Origin: CALJFL01 sp963669435 | GTDB lineage: Bacteria; Pseudomonadota; Gammaproteobacteria; Pseudomonadales; Halieaceae | Reading direction: 5' to 3' | Length of the DNA: 64,000 bases | NCBI GenBank assembly: GCA_963669435.1 | Contig: OY770025.1 | Coordinates: forward strand, 4,278,001 to 4,342,000 | Part shown: positions 45,440 through 53,396 of the stretch, in pieces | How the letters are laid out: each line of letters starts with the position of its first letter | How positions within the stretch are numbered: position 1 is the first letter of the stretch | The notes under the pieces: model-generated | The model's input: the letters and a program-made list of their open reading frames with translations, nothing else | Told to the model about the DNA's origin: nothing | Database searches by the model: none | Translations under genes and position numbers: made by a program

Positions 45440-46789
45440 ATGACACCTGAATCGAGCTGGCTTTCACTGATACCTGCTGCGGTAGCTATCGTAACTGCAG
45501 TACTCAGCCGCCGACCGATAGAGTCGCTTCTGGCAGGCGTATTTGCCGGTCTGTTACTGCTTGGCCCCGGCTCTGCAGTTGTCAATTTTTCCTCCATCCT
45601 ATTGGCGGTGATGATGGATGAGACCATCGCCTGGGTGATTATCGTCTGTGGACTGATGGGCAGCCTGATTGCCCTAATGATGCGAGTGGGTGCCGCAGAC
45701 GCTTTCAGTCACGCCCTGGCTTCAAGGGCAAAGGATGCCCGCAGTTCGCTCCTGTACACCTGGTGCCTCGGCCTGGTGATCTTCATTGACGATTACCTCA
45801 ATGCCCTCGCGGTGGGCTCAGCAATGCGCAAGGTGACCGACAAGTTTCGGGTATCACGAGAAATGCTGGCCTACGTTGTGGATTCCACCGCGGCGCCGAT
45901 CTGCGTCCTGGTACCTGTCTCCACCTGGGCCGTGTTTTTCGCCGGGGTGCTGGAAGTCTCCGACGTGGCAGAGCCGGGCGAAGGCATGGCTCTTTACATC
46001 AGTTCCATTCCCTACATGCTCTACGCCTGGATAGCGGGCCTGATGGTGCCACTGGTTGCCATCGGTCGCATACCACCTTTGGGCATGATGAAAATCGCCC
46101 AGGCCCGGGCAGCGGAGAACGGTAACGCCTCACATGACGATGAATTCGAGTTGGCAGCGAGTGATAACTCCGGGCGGGTCCGCATCTATCATTTCATGCT
46201 TCCACTATTTGCCCTGATCGGGTTCAGCCTCTGGTACGACCTGGACGTGCAAATCGGCGTGCTGATGGCACTTGTCGTCACCATCATATTGTACGGGGCT
46301 CAACGGCTCTTGGCCTGGACTGAGATGTTTGACGCCGTACTGGAGGGCATCAAAATCATGGTACCTGCCCTGACCATCGTGGTCGTCGCATTCATGTTCA
46401 AGGAGGTCAACGACCAACTGGGCCTTGCCCAGTTCGTTATCGAAAACGTGACACCCTACATGACACCCACGTTACTGCCCCTGGTGGTATTTGTGACCAT
46501 GGCGCTCATCGCCTTTGCCACCGGCTCCAGCTGGGGTGTATTCGCCATTGCCATCCCCATCGTGCTGCCGCTGGCAGACAGCGTGGGGGTCAGCCCGCAA
46601 CTGGCTATCGGCGCCCTGATCTCAGCCAGCGCCTTTGGTAGCCACGCCTGCTTCTATTCTGACGCTACTGTTTTGGCTGCCCAGGGCAGCGGTTGCGGAG
46701 TCATGGAGCATGCACTCACCCAGATCCCCTATGCAATCATAGCCGCTCTGCTCGCCGCTATCGGCCTGACAGTTATCGCGGCCATGTAA
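45440..46789 (+). CDS. NhaC-family Na+/H+ antiporter-like transporter
   Basis: The 449-residue protein has about eleven membrane helices and the NhaC family stretch FIDDYLNALAVGSAMRKVTDK followed by SREMLAYVVDSTAAPICVL. Related proteins exchange sodium for protons, or malate/lactate for sodium. It is the first gene inside the 128-bp-repeat-bounded segment. No close neighbours on its strand beyond the hydratase. Confidence 0.88.
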   Translation: MTPESSWLSLIPAAVAIVTAVLSRRPIESLLAGVFAGLLLLGPGSAVVNFSSILLAVMMDETIAWVIIVCGLMGSLIALMMRVGAADAFSHALASRAKDARSSLLYTWCLGLVIFIDDYLNALAVGSAMRKVTDKFRVSREMLAYVVDSTAAPICVLVPVSTWAVFFAGVLEVSDVAEPGEGMALYISSIPYMLYAWIAGLMVPLVAIGRIPPLGMMKIAQARAAENGNASHDDEFELAASDNSGRVRIYHFMLPLFALIGFSLWYDLDVQIGVLMALVVTIILYGAQRLLAWTEMFDAVLEGIKIMVPALTIVVVAFMFKEVNDQLGLAQFVIENVTPYMTPTLLPLVVFVTMALIAFATGSSWGVFAIAIPIVLPLADSVGVSPQLAIGALISASAFGSHACFYSDATVLAAQGSGCGVMEHALTQIPYAIIAALLAAIGLTVIAAM

Positions 46790-46886
46790 TCCGGGCTGAC
46801 AAAAACAGACCACCGGGGCTACGCCATGGTGGAGTTATCTGGGCGTTGCCCTGTATCGAGTCTCGCCAGCGCGTCGGCTAGCGCCC

Positions 46887-47213
46887 TTAAGCTTCTATGC
46901 TGGAAAATGCTCGCAGGACAACAACGCCACAGATAATCAGGGCGATACCCAAAATGGCCGGTAAATCCATTTTCTGGCCCAACATCACTACGCCCACGAT
47001 GGTTATCAGCACGATACCAAGGCCAGCCCATAGTGCATAGGCGACTCCTATGGGAATCGTTTGGAGGACAAGCGAGAGAAAGTAGAAAGACGCGCCATAT
47101 CCCGCCACTACCACCAGACTGGGCAACAGCCTGGAAAAACCTTGTGACTCTTTTAGCGCACTTGTTGCCAGCACTTCAGTAATTATTGCGATTGTCAGGT
47201 ACCAATAGCCCAT
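46887..47213 (-). CDS. SMR-family multidrug efflux protein
   Basis: The 108-residue protein has four membrane helices and the SMR pattern: ITEVLATSALKESQGF (Glu near 13 is the conserved ion-coupling residue), then GVAYALWAGLGIVLIT. SMR dimers export quaternary ammonium compounds or guanidinium. AGAGGA precedes ATG 47213. It lies just downstream of the aldehyde dehydrogenase gene on the same strand. Confidence 0.9.
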   Translation of the reverse strand: MGYWYLTIAIITEVLATSALKESQGFSRLLPSLVVVAGYGASFYFLSLVLQTIPIGVAYALWAGLGIVLITIVGVVMLGQKMDLPAILGIALIICGVVVLRAFSSIEA

Positions 47214-47238
47214 ATTGTCCTCTGGGGAATCAATCGGC

Positions 47239-48666
47239 TCATACGTTTTTATTCAGCGTGATGGTCTGCCAGTTGGTGTATTCCATCAGCCCGTGCAGGG
47301 AGTTCTCACAGCCGAGGCCAGATTGCTTGTGTCCGCCAAACGCCTGGAATGGGGAGTACTGGTGAACCTCGTTGAGCCATACGGTCCCGGCCTCCAACTG
47401 GCTGCCAATGCGCTCTACCGCCTCCAGGTCCTTACCCCATACCGAGGCGCCAAGGCCGTAGATGGTATCGTTGGCGCGGGCAATCACGTCGGCCTCATCT
47501 GACCACTTGAGAAGTGGCAGGATCGGTCCGAAGGGTTCCTCGCGAACGATGCGAGAGTCCTCCGGAGGGTTGTCGATGAGGGTGACCGGTACAAACCAAC
47601 CCGCCGCGTTCTCGTCGATGTCACCGCCGATGGCGAACTGGTAACCATTGCTGTGGCAGTCAGCAAAATAGTCCTGGACTTTGCCGTACTGCATTGAATT
47701 CTGGATAGGACCTAGGTCAGTATCCGCCTCAGTGCCATCGCCCACCTTGATGTTTGATTCAATAAACTCCACCAACGCATCACGCACCTCGTCATAAACA
47801 TCCTCGTGAATGTACAGACGTTTCGTGGCGTTGCAGAACTGGGCGTTGTTCTGAAAGGCCGCCCAGAAGAGTTCGGGGGCAATGGCCTTGGCATCCACGT
47901 CGGGCAGCACAATAGCAGGATCGTTGCCGCCCAGTTCCAGTGTTACCCGCTTGATGGTGTCCGCGGCAGAGCGCATCACATGGCGACCGGTTTCGGTAGA
48001 ACCTGTAAAGGCAATCTTGTTGATATCCGGGTGGCTGGTCATCCACTTACCGAGGTCGTCGCCACCGCTGATTGCATTGAGCACGCCGGGAGGAAAAGCC
48101 TGCTGCGCCAGCTCGACCATTTTGAGATCACACAGTGGCGTATAAGGAGAGGGCTTGAGCACGACCGTGCAACCCGCCATCAACGCCGGTGCTATCTTCC
48201 AGATCGCCAAAAGGATCGGGAAATTCCAGGGCACTATGGCGCCTACCACGCCCACGGGTGTAAAGCGTGTAACAACCCTGCGCTCGTCAGTTTCCTCTAC
48301 CTGCTCATCGGGCAGCCGCTGGGTCGCAATCGCCCGTAACCAGATAGCGGATCCAAACACTTCCCATTCGGCGCCGGCTCTGGGTTTACCCTGCTCCGCG
48401 GTCAACAGTGCCATCAACTCCTCGGCGTTCTCCTCCAGCAAATCAGCGAAGCGTTCCAGCGCGGCCTTTCTCTGCTCAACTGGCGTCTGACTCCAACCGG
48501 CGAAGGCCTGTCGAGCAGCGGCAACCGTGGCATCCAACTGCCCTTTCGAGGCATCCGGCACCTGGGCAAAAGCAGACCGGGTGGCGGGGTTATAGACTGG
48601 CAGGGTATGTTCAGTGGTGACAGCCTCGCCATTGATGCTCATTACAAAATCTGTATCTACTTTCAT
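47239..48666 (-). CDS. Aldehyde dehydrogenase
   Basis: The 475-residue protein has the ALDH pattern: PWNFPILLAIWKIAPAL, the general-base Glu in TLELGGNDP (about 252) and the catalytic Cys in NAQFCNATKR (about 286), with EEPFGPILPL near 380. It oxidises an unidentified aldehyde. If the nearby flavoproteins oxidise polyamines, an aminoaldehyde such as 4-aminobutanal would be a fitting substrate; that is conjecture. It follows the acyl-CoA synthetase on the same strand after 23 bp. Confidence 0.9.
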   Translation of the reverse strand: MKVDTDFVMSINGEAVTTEHTLPVYNPATRSAFAQVPDASKGQLDATVAAARQAFAGWSQTPVEQRKAALERFADLLEENAEELMALLTAEQGKPRAGAEWEVFGSAIWLRAIATQRLPDEQVEETDERRVVTRFTPVGVVGAIVPWNFPILLAIWKIAPALMAGCTVVLKPSPYTPLCDLKMVELAQQAFPPGVLNAISGGDDLGKWMTSHPDINKIAFTGSTETGRHVMRSAADTIKRVTLELGGNDPAIVLPDVDAKAIAPELFWAAFQNNAQFCNATKRLYIHEDVYDEVRDALVEFIESNIKVGDGTEADTDLGPIQNSMQYGKVQDYFADCHSNGYQFAIGGDIDENAAGWFVPVTLIDNPPEDSRIVREEPFGPILPLLKWSDEADVIARANDTIYGLGASVWGKDLEAVERIGSQLEAGTVWLNEVHQYSPFQAFGGHKQSGLGCENSLHGLMEYTNWQTITLNKNV

Positions 48667-48689
48667 CTCAGCCTCGCTAATTTTGCGTA

Positions 48690-50210
48690 TTAATCCAGTG
48701 TCTTCAGTTCTCGGCGCATCACTTTGCCGGTACTGGTTTTAGGTAAGTCATCAACGAACTGCACGGCACGGGGCACCTTGTAGGCGGCCAGGTGCTCGCG
48801 ACAGTAACGGATTATGTCGTCGGAATCGGGGTCTGTCCCCGTTTTGGGTACGATATAGGCTTTAGCCAGCTCGCCCTTGTCTTCATCGGGAATACTGCCC
48901 ACCGCCACCAAAGCGACGTCCGGGTGACCCGCGACGACTCTTTCAATCTCAGCGGGATAGACATTGAAACCGGCGGTAAGAATCATGTCCTTCTTGCGAT
49001 CGACGATGAACACACAACCGTCCTCGTCCATGGACGCGACATCACCCGTATGCAACCAGCCATCGGCTTCAATGGTGTCGCGAGTGGCCTGCTCGTTACC
49101 GTAGTAACCCTGCATGACGATACCGCCTTTGATCATCAGCTCGCCCACTTCGCCTGCAGGCAGTGTTTTTCTAGCATCCCCTGTGTCCGCTATTCGCGCT
49201 TCGATGTAGGGCAGCGCCACGCCAATGGAGCCGTGTTTGACGGGTCCATTAGAGGCGAAAGTGGTTCCCAGGCCGCCCAACTCGGTCATACCCCACAGCT
49301 CGATCAAGGGGCAGCCAAAGCGCTGTTCCACCTCTTCCATCTTGGGTTTCGGCATGGTCTGTCCGCCGACGGTACAGCAGCGCAGGGAGGACAGGTCGTA
49401 GCTGTCCAACTCCGGGTGATTGAGCATGAACATATACATGGTGGGCACACCCTCGAACATGGTTGCCTTGTGATCCTGGATACTCTGCAGGATGGTCGCC
49501 TCCTCGAAGGCGGGGTGCAGTACGAACGTCATGCCGTTCTGAATGGCGCCACTCATTACCACGTTGCCGTATACGTGCGGGCAAGGCAGTGCCGTGACCA
49601 CCGTATCCCGATCGCTGCGCTGGTGCATCAGGGCCGTCATGGCCACGTTGAGCAGTATATTGCGGTGAGACAGGCAAGCGCCTTTGGGGTGACCAGTGGT
49701 GCCGGAGGTATAGCCGATAGTTGACAGAGTATCGACGTCGACATCGACGATCTCGAATTTTTCGTCGCTGGCTGCAAGCAGATCGTTAAAGGACAAGACC
49801 CCTTCAGGAAGCGCCTCATCACCGAACGAAATCAGCTCCCTGACTTCAGATTTTTCCTTCACTCCCTGAATGGAAAGCGCCTTTTCATGTGAAGCGATGA
49901 CAATCGTCGCACCACAGTCGTTGGCTACGAACTCCACCTCGCCGGGCGTCAACATGACATTGATCGGGTTGATCACGGCACCGGTCTTGAGCGCCCCGTA
50001 GTAACTCACCACCCACTCCCAGCAGTTGCCGGAATAGAGCGTGACTCGATCGCCGGGCTTGACACCTAACCCGACCAGGGCATTGGCACAGCGATTGGTC
50101 AGCGCATCCAGTTGGGCAAAGCTCAGACTTCGATCGGGGCATACCAGCGCAGTCCGGTCGCCATAATTCTGTGCCGCCCCTACGGGTATAGCCCCAATTG
50201 AATCCAGCAT
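48690..50210 (-). CDS. Acyl-CoA synthetase (AMP-forming)
   Basis: The 506-residue protein has the ANL superfamily motifs: IGYTSGTTGHPKGACLSH (about 166-183, ATP-binding), YGNVVMSG, LIELWGMTELGG (about 307), GWLHTGDVASMDEDGCVFIVDRKKD (hinge) and STGKVMRREL (catalytic Lys). It activates a carboxylic acid through an acyl-adenylate to the CoA thioester. Chain length is unknown. Together with the aldehyde dehydrogenase it would convert aldehyde to acid to acyl-CoA. Confidence 0.9.
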   Translation of the reverse strand: MLDSIGAIPVGAAQNYGDRTALVCPDRSLSFAQLDALTNRCANALVGLGVKPGDRVTLYSGNCWEWVVSYYGALKTGAVINPINVMLTPGEVEFVANDCGATIVIASHEKALSIQGVKEKSEVRELISFGDEALPEGVLSFNDLLAASDEKFEIVDVDVDTLSTIGYTSGTTGHPKGACLSHRNILLNVAMTALMHQRSDRDTVVTALPCPHVYGNVVMSGAIQNGMTFVLHPAFEEATILQSIQDHKATMFEGVPTMYMFMLNHPELDSYDLSSLRCCTVGGQTMPKPKMEEVEQRFGCPLIELWGMTELGGLGTTFASNGPVKHGSIGVALPYIEARIADTGDARKTLPAGEVGELMIKGGIVMQGYYGNEQATRDTIEADGWLHTGDVASMDEDGCVFIVDRKKDMILTAGFNVYPAEIERVVAGHPDVALVAVGSIPDEDKGELAKAYIVPKTGTDPDSDDIIRYCREHLAAYKVPRAVQFVDDLPKTSTGKVMRRELKTLD

Positions 50211-50300
50211 CTCCGAACTCCTTACTTTCCCATGAACAAGATCACGTGAATCTTTTTGTTAGCTGTGCGAGAAACTGCGCAGATAGCCGACCGCCGCAAC

Positions 50301-50939
50301 CTAAGCGCGCTTCATCTCTGGTATCGACCGGTTCTTCAGATAGGCTGCAAGACGGACCGTGAGCACAATCAAGCCTGCTATCACGTAGACGATGGCGATT
50401 ATCCGGGTGTCACCACTCAACAGCCCCTCGGCATAAGACACCCATATGGCCGCCCAGAAATACCAGATTCCAACCAGGTGCAGCACCCGCCAGGTACGGG
50501 GCCGCATGGCCCGACGTACCGGATAAAACGAGGTGATCGTCAGGGCCAACAGAAGCAGGTAACTCAGCATGCGTAGTACAAGATCAGCGGTATCGTGAAG
50601 AACCTGCCAGTAATAGTCCGGGTACAGAGCGAGAAGCACCGCTATAAAAACAGCCTGCCAGGCAAATCCTGCAGCAAATGAGAGCCCCGTGTAGCGGCGA
50701 TTGCGCAACAGCCACTTGGAGAAACTGCCTGGATAGAGCTGCACCAGCGGCCTGGCAACGCAAGCAAGGAATATCCACGGCGAGGCCAACTGTACCGACA
50801 GACGAATCATGCTTACCGTAGCTTCGGGGGTAGAAACACCAATGACCACCAGGCCCACACAGATGGCGACAAAGGTAAGCCCAGCAACAAGATAAAACAG
50901 GGGCCAACTATTCAGCAACGAGTGCCAGAGCAGGTTCAC
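50301..50939 (-). CDS. Ferric-reductase-like (MsrQ-like) membrane protein, missing one haem ligand
   Basis: The 212-residue protein has about six membrane helices and the ferric-reductase-like pattern RNRRYTGLSFAAGFAWQAVF, with a later WRVLH. In the homologue at 55.0 kb the haem-ligand histidine follows RNRRTLGLTFAICMAA. Here the aligned residue is glutamine (codon CAG), so haem binding may be lost. GTG 50939 overlaps the end of the mini-flavoprotein gene by four bases. MsrQ/YedZ relatives pass electrons between quinones and exported Tat enzymes. Confidence 0.8.
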   Translation of the reverse strand: MNLLWHSLLNSWPLFYLVAGLTFVAICVGLVVIGVSTPEATVSMIRLSVQLASPWIFLACVARPLVQLYPGSFSKWLLRNRRYTGLSFAAGFAWQAVFIAVLLALYPDYYWQVLHDTADLVLRMLSYLLLLALTITSFYPVRRAMRPRTWRVLHLVGIWYFWAAIWVSYAEGLLSGDTRIIAIVYVIAGLIVLTVRLAAYLKNRSIPEMKRA

Positions 50940-51211
50940 GCCACCACTCTCACCGCTGCATCGATAGCCGCTTGTAGGTAGGCATGGGCCTCGGAGTCTG
51001 AATTGGCAATGCTGATACGACCGATAGCCTGGCGGCCCAGCTCGTGGGGTGCTTCACCCTTTTTCCACACGGGGTCATACAATTCCAAATACTCATAGGC
51101 GTAGCCATGGGACCAGCGATTTATCGTGAGGGCACCGATGTCCCGGTCACTATCTGACTCTCGCCGTGCCACGCCGTTGAGAAAATCCCGCCGAGTGATA
51201 CTGGATATCAC
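50936..51211 (-). CDS. Internally deleted spermidine-dehydrogenase-like flavoprotein
   Basis: The 91-residue product keeps a Tat-type N-terminus (ISSITRRDFLNGVA) and joins it to a C-terminus (about 25-91) roughly three-quarters identical by eye to the end of the flavoprotein at 58.4 kb (NRWSHGYAYEY, APHELGR, GRISIANSDSEA, AAIDAA). About 530 residues between, including the FAD-binding N-terminal motif, are absent. The junction is in frame, GAGGGG precedes the GTG start and the end overlaps the next gene by four bases, so translation appears kept. It cannot be a normal oxidase. Either a decayed gene held for coupling or a small functional product. Confidence 0.8.
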   Translation of the reverse strand: MISSITRRDFLNGVARRESDSDRDIGALTINRWSHGYAYEYLELYDPVWKKGEAPHELGRQAIGRISIANSDSEAHAYLQAAIDAAVRVVA

Positions 51212-51217
51212 GTCAGC

Positions 51218-51661
51218 TTACCCCTCGGATTCGTCCCAGGCTTTTCTTTCCACGACGATCTTTTCGCGGTACTTGACTGGCATATCCCAAGTGCCGGTCC
51301 AGCCTTTGGGCACAACAAAACTCTCACCCACACCATAGCTTTGACGCTCCCCTGAGGTCGAGGTCAAGATCACCTCCCCTTCAATTACCAGCACATACTC
51401 GTCATAAGGAAAAGGGTAACTGACATCAATCACCGCAGCTTCCGACTCGTACAACACCACGACAAACTCGCCCATATGCAGGATTTTCTGCCAGTGCTTA
51501 TTGGTTCCACTCAACACTAATTCATCGGGCCAGGGCGGAATGCTCTCCAGTTCCATCGTCCGCAGTTCACCTGCGTCGAGACCCAACACGCTGATTTCAG
51601 CCTTGGCAGAAATAGCGATGACACTCGCGAGTAGACAAACAAGCAACAGTAGTTTTTTCAT
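51218..51661 (-). CDS. Exported cupin-domain protein
   Basis: The 147-residue protein has a signal peptide (KLLLLVCLLASVIAISAKAE) and a single cupin domain: YPFPYDEYVLVIEGEVILTS and GVGESFVVPKGWTGTW. Metal-binding histidines expected of canonical cupins are mostly replaced (DEY where an HxH-type motif would be), as in the (S)-ureidoglycine/Cupin_3 type, so enzyme activity is uncertain. It is upstream of the mini-flavoprotein gene by seven bases and part of the same operon. Confidence 0.8.
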   Translation of the reverse strand: MKKLLLLVCLLASVIAISAKAEISVLGLDAGELRTMELESIPPWPDELVLSGTNKHWQKILHMGEFVVVLYESEAAVIDVSYPFPYDEYVLVIEGEVILTSTSGERQSYGVGESFVVPKGWTGTWDMPVKYREKIVVERKAWDESEG

Positions 51662-51715
51662 CAGGATATTTCCTTTTCTTAGTGGCTATCGGCATGTAAT
51701 TGGGCGTGATGCCTA

Positions 51716-52435
51716 TCACAACGCGTTAGACATCGCTCTTCTAAAAACGAATGCCATGGCGACCAAATGGAAAACGAGCAGCATGGAAACGCCAATGAAA
51801 TAAGCTTCAATATCCACCGATGCTATGGCACCGAGGAACAAAGCGACCATCAATATCTGGTAAACAACACCGAACACCCCCAGAGTAACGGCTGCTATTT
51901 TCTCGCTCACGGCGTCACCGTACAATGAACCCGCCGCCAGCAGAGCAAAGACCGAGTACAACCAAAAACCCAGATAATCAAAAGATGTGTAGAGCGAAAA
52001 CGGAATGGAAACGTTCAGCAGGCGCAGCAGTGGATCAGCCAACTCCGCACCCACCGCTCCGGTTGTAATCGCATCCGCTAGTTGGGGTATGGTCCATACT
52101 GCTATAAATTTTGGGATGATAAATGCCATCGTAGCCATCGCAACGAACAGCGCCGCGAGTATTGCATGAAGCGGTTTTTTTCGTGCCACTACCCAGGCAC
52201 CGCAAGCCAAGGCGGCAGACAGGCTGAACATTGCCGCTATCTGGTTTACCCAAGCGGCGATGAAGGTCCCTCTATTAGCACTGAGCCAGGCCACACGATC
52301 TACATACTCTGCGTTGTAACCACCCGGGACATCCAGAGGCAAAAATATGGCGACAACGGCCGTCACAACCACAACGATGACGGACCAGAAACCAAAACGA
52401 TTTATTGGATAATCAAGTGATCGTGCCTTGCTCAA
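51716..52435 (-). CDS. Multi-pass membrane protein, first gene of the operator-controlled operon
   Basis: The 239-residue protein has about seven membrane helices. It starts with TTG 52435, preceded by GGAG at seven bases. It contains AEYVDRVAWLSANRGTFIAAW and ISIPF-type boundary turns, and resembles DUF4386-like integral membrane proteins, though I cannot confirm this. It is the first gene after the tandem-palindrome promoter (52638-52666). Confidence 0.7.
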   Translation of the reverse strand: MSKARSLDYPINRFGFWSVIVVVVTAVVAIFLPLDVPGGYNAEYVDRVAWLSANRGTFIAAWVNQIAAMFSLSAALACGAWVVARKKPLHAILAALFVAMATMAFIIPKFIAVWTIPQLADAITTGAVGAELADPLLRLLNVSIPFSLYTSFDYLGFWLYSVFALLAAGSLYGDAVSEKIAAVTLGVFGVVYQILMVALFLGAIASVDIEAYFIGVSMLLVFHLVAMAFVFRRAMSNAL

Positions 52436-52624
52436 AATTTTTCTCCATTTCCTTCATTAGTGGCCTACAGATTTTTCCACGCACAACTGCACGGCGCATA
52501 CCTCTGGCGCGCCCCGAGACCCGCATACGCGAACTCCCTTAGCCTCCGGCTGCAATAAGTTCGATTGCCGTTTGTATGAATTACTTATTTACGATCGCTC
52601 TGTACGGAGCTATCCAGACTTGGG

Positions 52625-52670
52625 CATGTCAAGAGACATGCTAAAACATGTCATGCGACATGTAAAGTAT
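52625..52670 (-). promoter_or_regulatory. Tandem-palindrome operator/promoter A
   Basis: Two perfect dyads, CATGTC-AAGA-GACATG (52625-52640) and CATGTC-ATGC-GACATG (52647-52662), are 22 bp apart. On the minus strand TTTACA (52661-52666) and TAGCAT (52638-52643) with 17-bp spacing form a sigma-70 promoter covered by them. The same layout stands at 58298-58339. The downstream genes on the minus strand start at 52435. Confidence 0.75.
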
Positions 52671-52737
52671 TCGGTGAGACCATGACACGGTGAACGCGAT
52701 GCCTGACCCCTAGATGAATTTCAGTGTTTAGCGCTGA

Positions 52738-53298
52738 TCAGTACCTGTCACTGATCAATTTCAGGATAGCTTCGCGCACGGCTTCTCTATCGCCCTCCCA
52801 GCGCCTACCGCGACCGGTGAAAATTGATTCACCCTCCAGCAATGACATCAGGCAAAGTGCCTCCGCTCGGGGTGACTCCACTCCCGCTGCTTCCATTGCC
52901 GTCTCCAAGAATGCAAGATATTCAGCGTAGACTTCCTCAAGCAGGTCAGATACCAGTGGCTCCACCTGCTCCATGGCCCACAGCTGCGGCCAGAGCCTGT
53001 CACCCAGCCACGCGTCTGCGGTGGCTGCGGTTTCGTCGAGCATGAACGACGCGATTTCCCTAACACTCGCCGAGCCATCATTTAGCTTGCGCGCCTCGAA
53101 CCCCTTAAGAATCTCTTGCTCGATGTGGCTCACCAGCGCCCTAAGCAGGTCTTCCCAGGTACGGAAGTGATATTGCAGTGCACCCAGCTTCATTCCGCTG
53201 GCGCGCGCCAGGGCACGCATACTCAGGCTGCCGTAGCCTTCGTCCGCTATAATTTCGATTGCCGCCTGTAAGATCTCCTGCTTGCGTTCGCCCGCCAT
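52738..53298 (-). CDS. TetR-family transcriptional repressor
   Basis: The 186-residue protein has an N-terminal TetR helix-turn-helix (MAGERKQEILQAAIEIIADE, then LARASGMKLGALQYHFRTWEDLL) and a helical ligand domain. It is located right next to operator A on the same strand and is the best candidate to bind the CATGTC-N4-GACATG palindromes. TGTAAAGTAT, also found beside both operators, occurs upstream of this gene near 53321, but without a full palindrome. The ATG at 53298 is chosen over TTG 53310; no strong ribosome site decides. Confidence 0.87.
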   Translation of the reverse strand: MAGERKQEILQAAIEIIADEGYGSLSMRALARASGMKLGALQYHFRTWEDLLRALVSHIEQEILKGFEARKLNDGSASVREIASFMLDETAATADAWLGDRLWPQLWAMEQVEPLVSDLLEEVYAEYLAFLETAMEAAGVESPRAEALCLMSLLEGESIFTGRGRRWEGDREAVREAILKLISDRY

Positions 53299-53396
53299 AG
53301 AATTACCCAAAAATTTAACCTGTAAAGTATATGAAAACCACTATAGCAGCACGCGTTACGCGCGGTGACTTTTCGAACAATGTTTCGGTTGCGATC

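Noticed and set aside
53310..53340. Third copy of the double-palindrome operator upstream of the TetR gene
   Set aside because: Only the TGTAAAGTAT flank is shared; the CATGTC-N4-GACATG dyads are missing, so autoregulation by this site is not supported.
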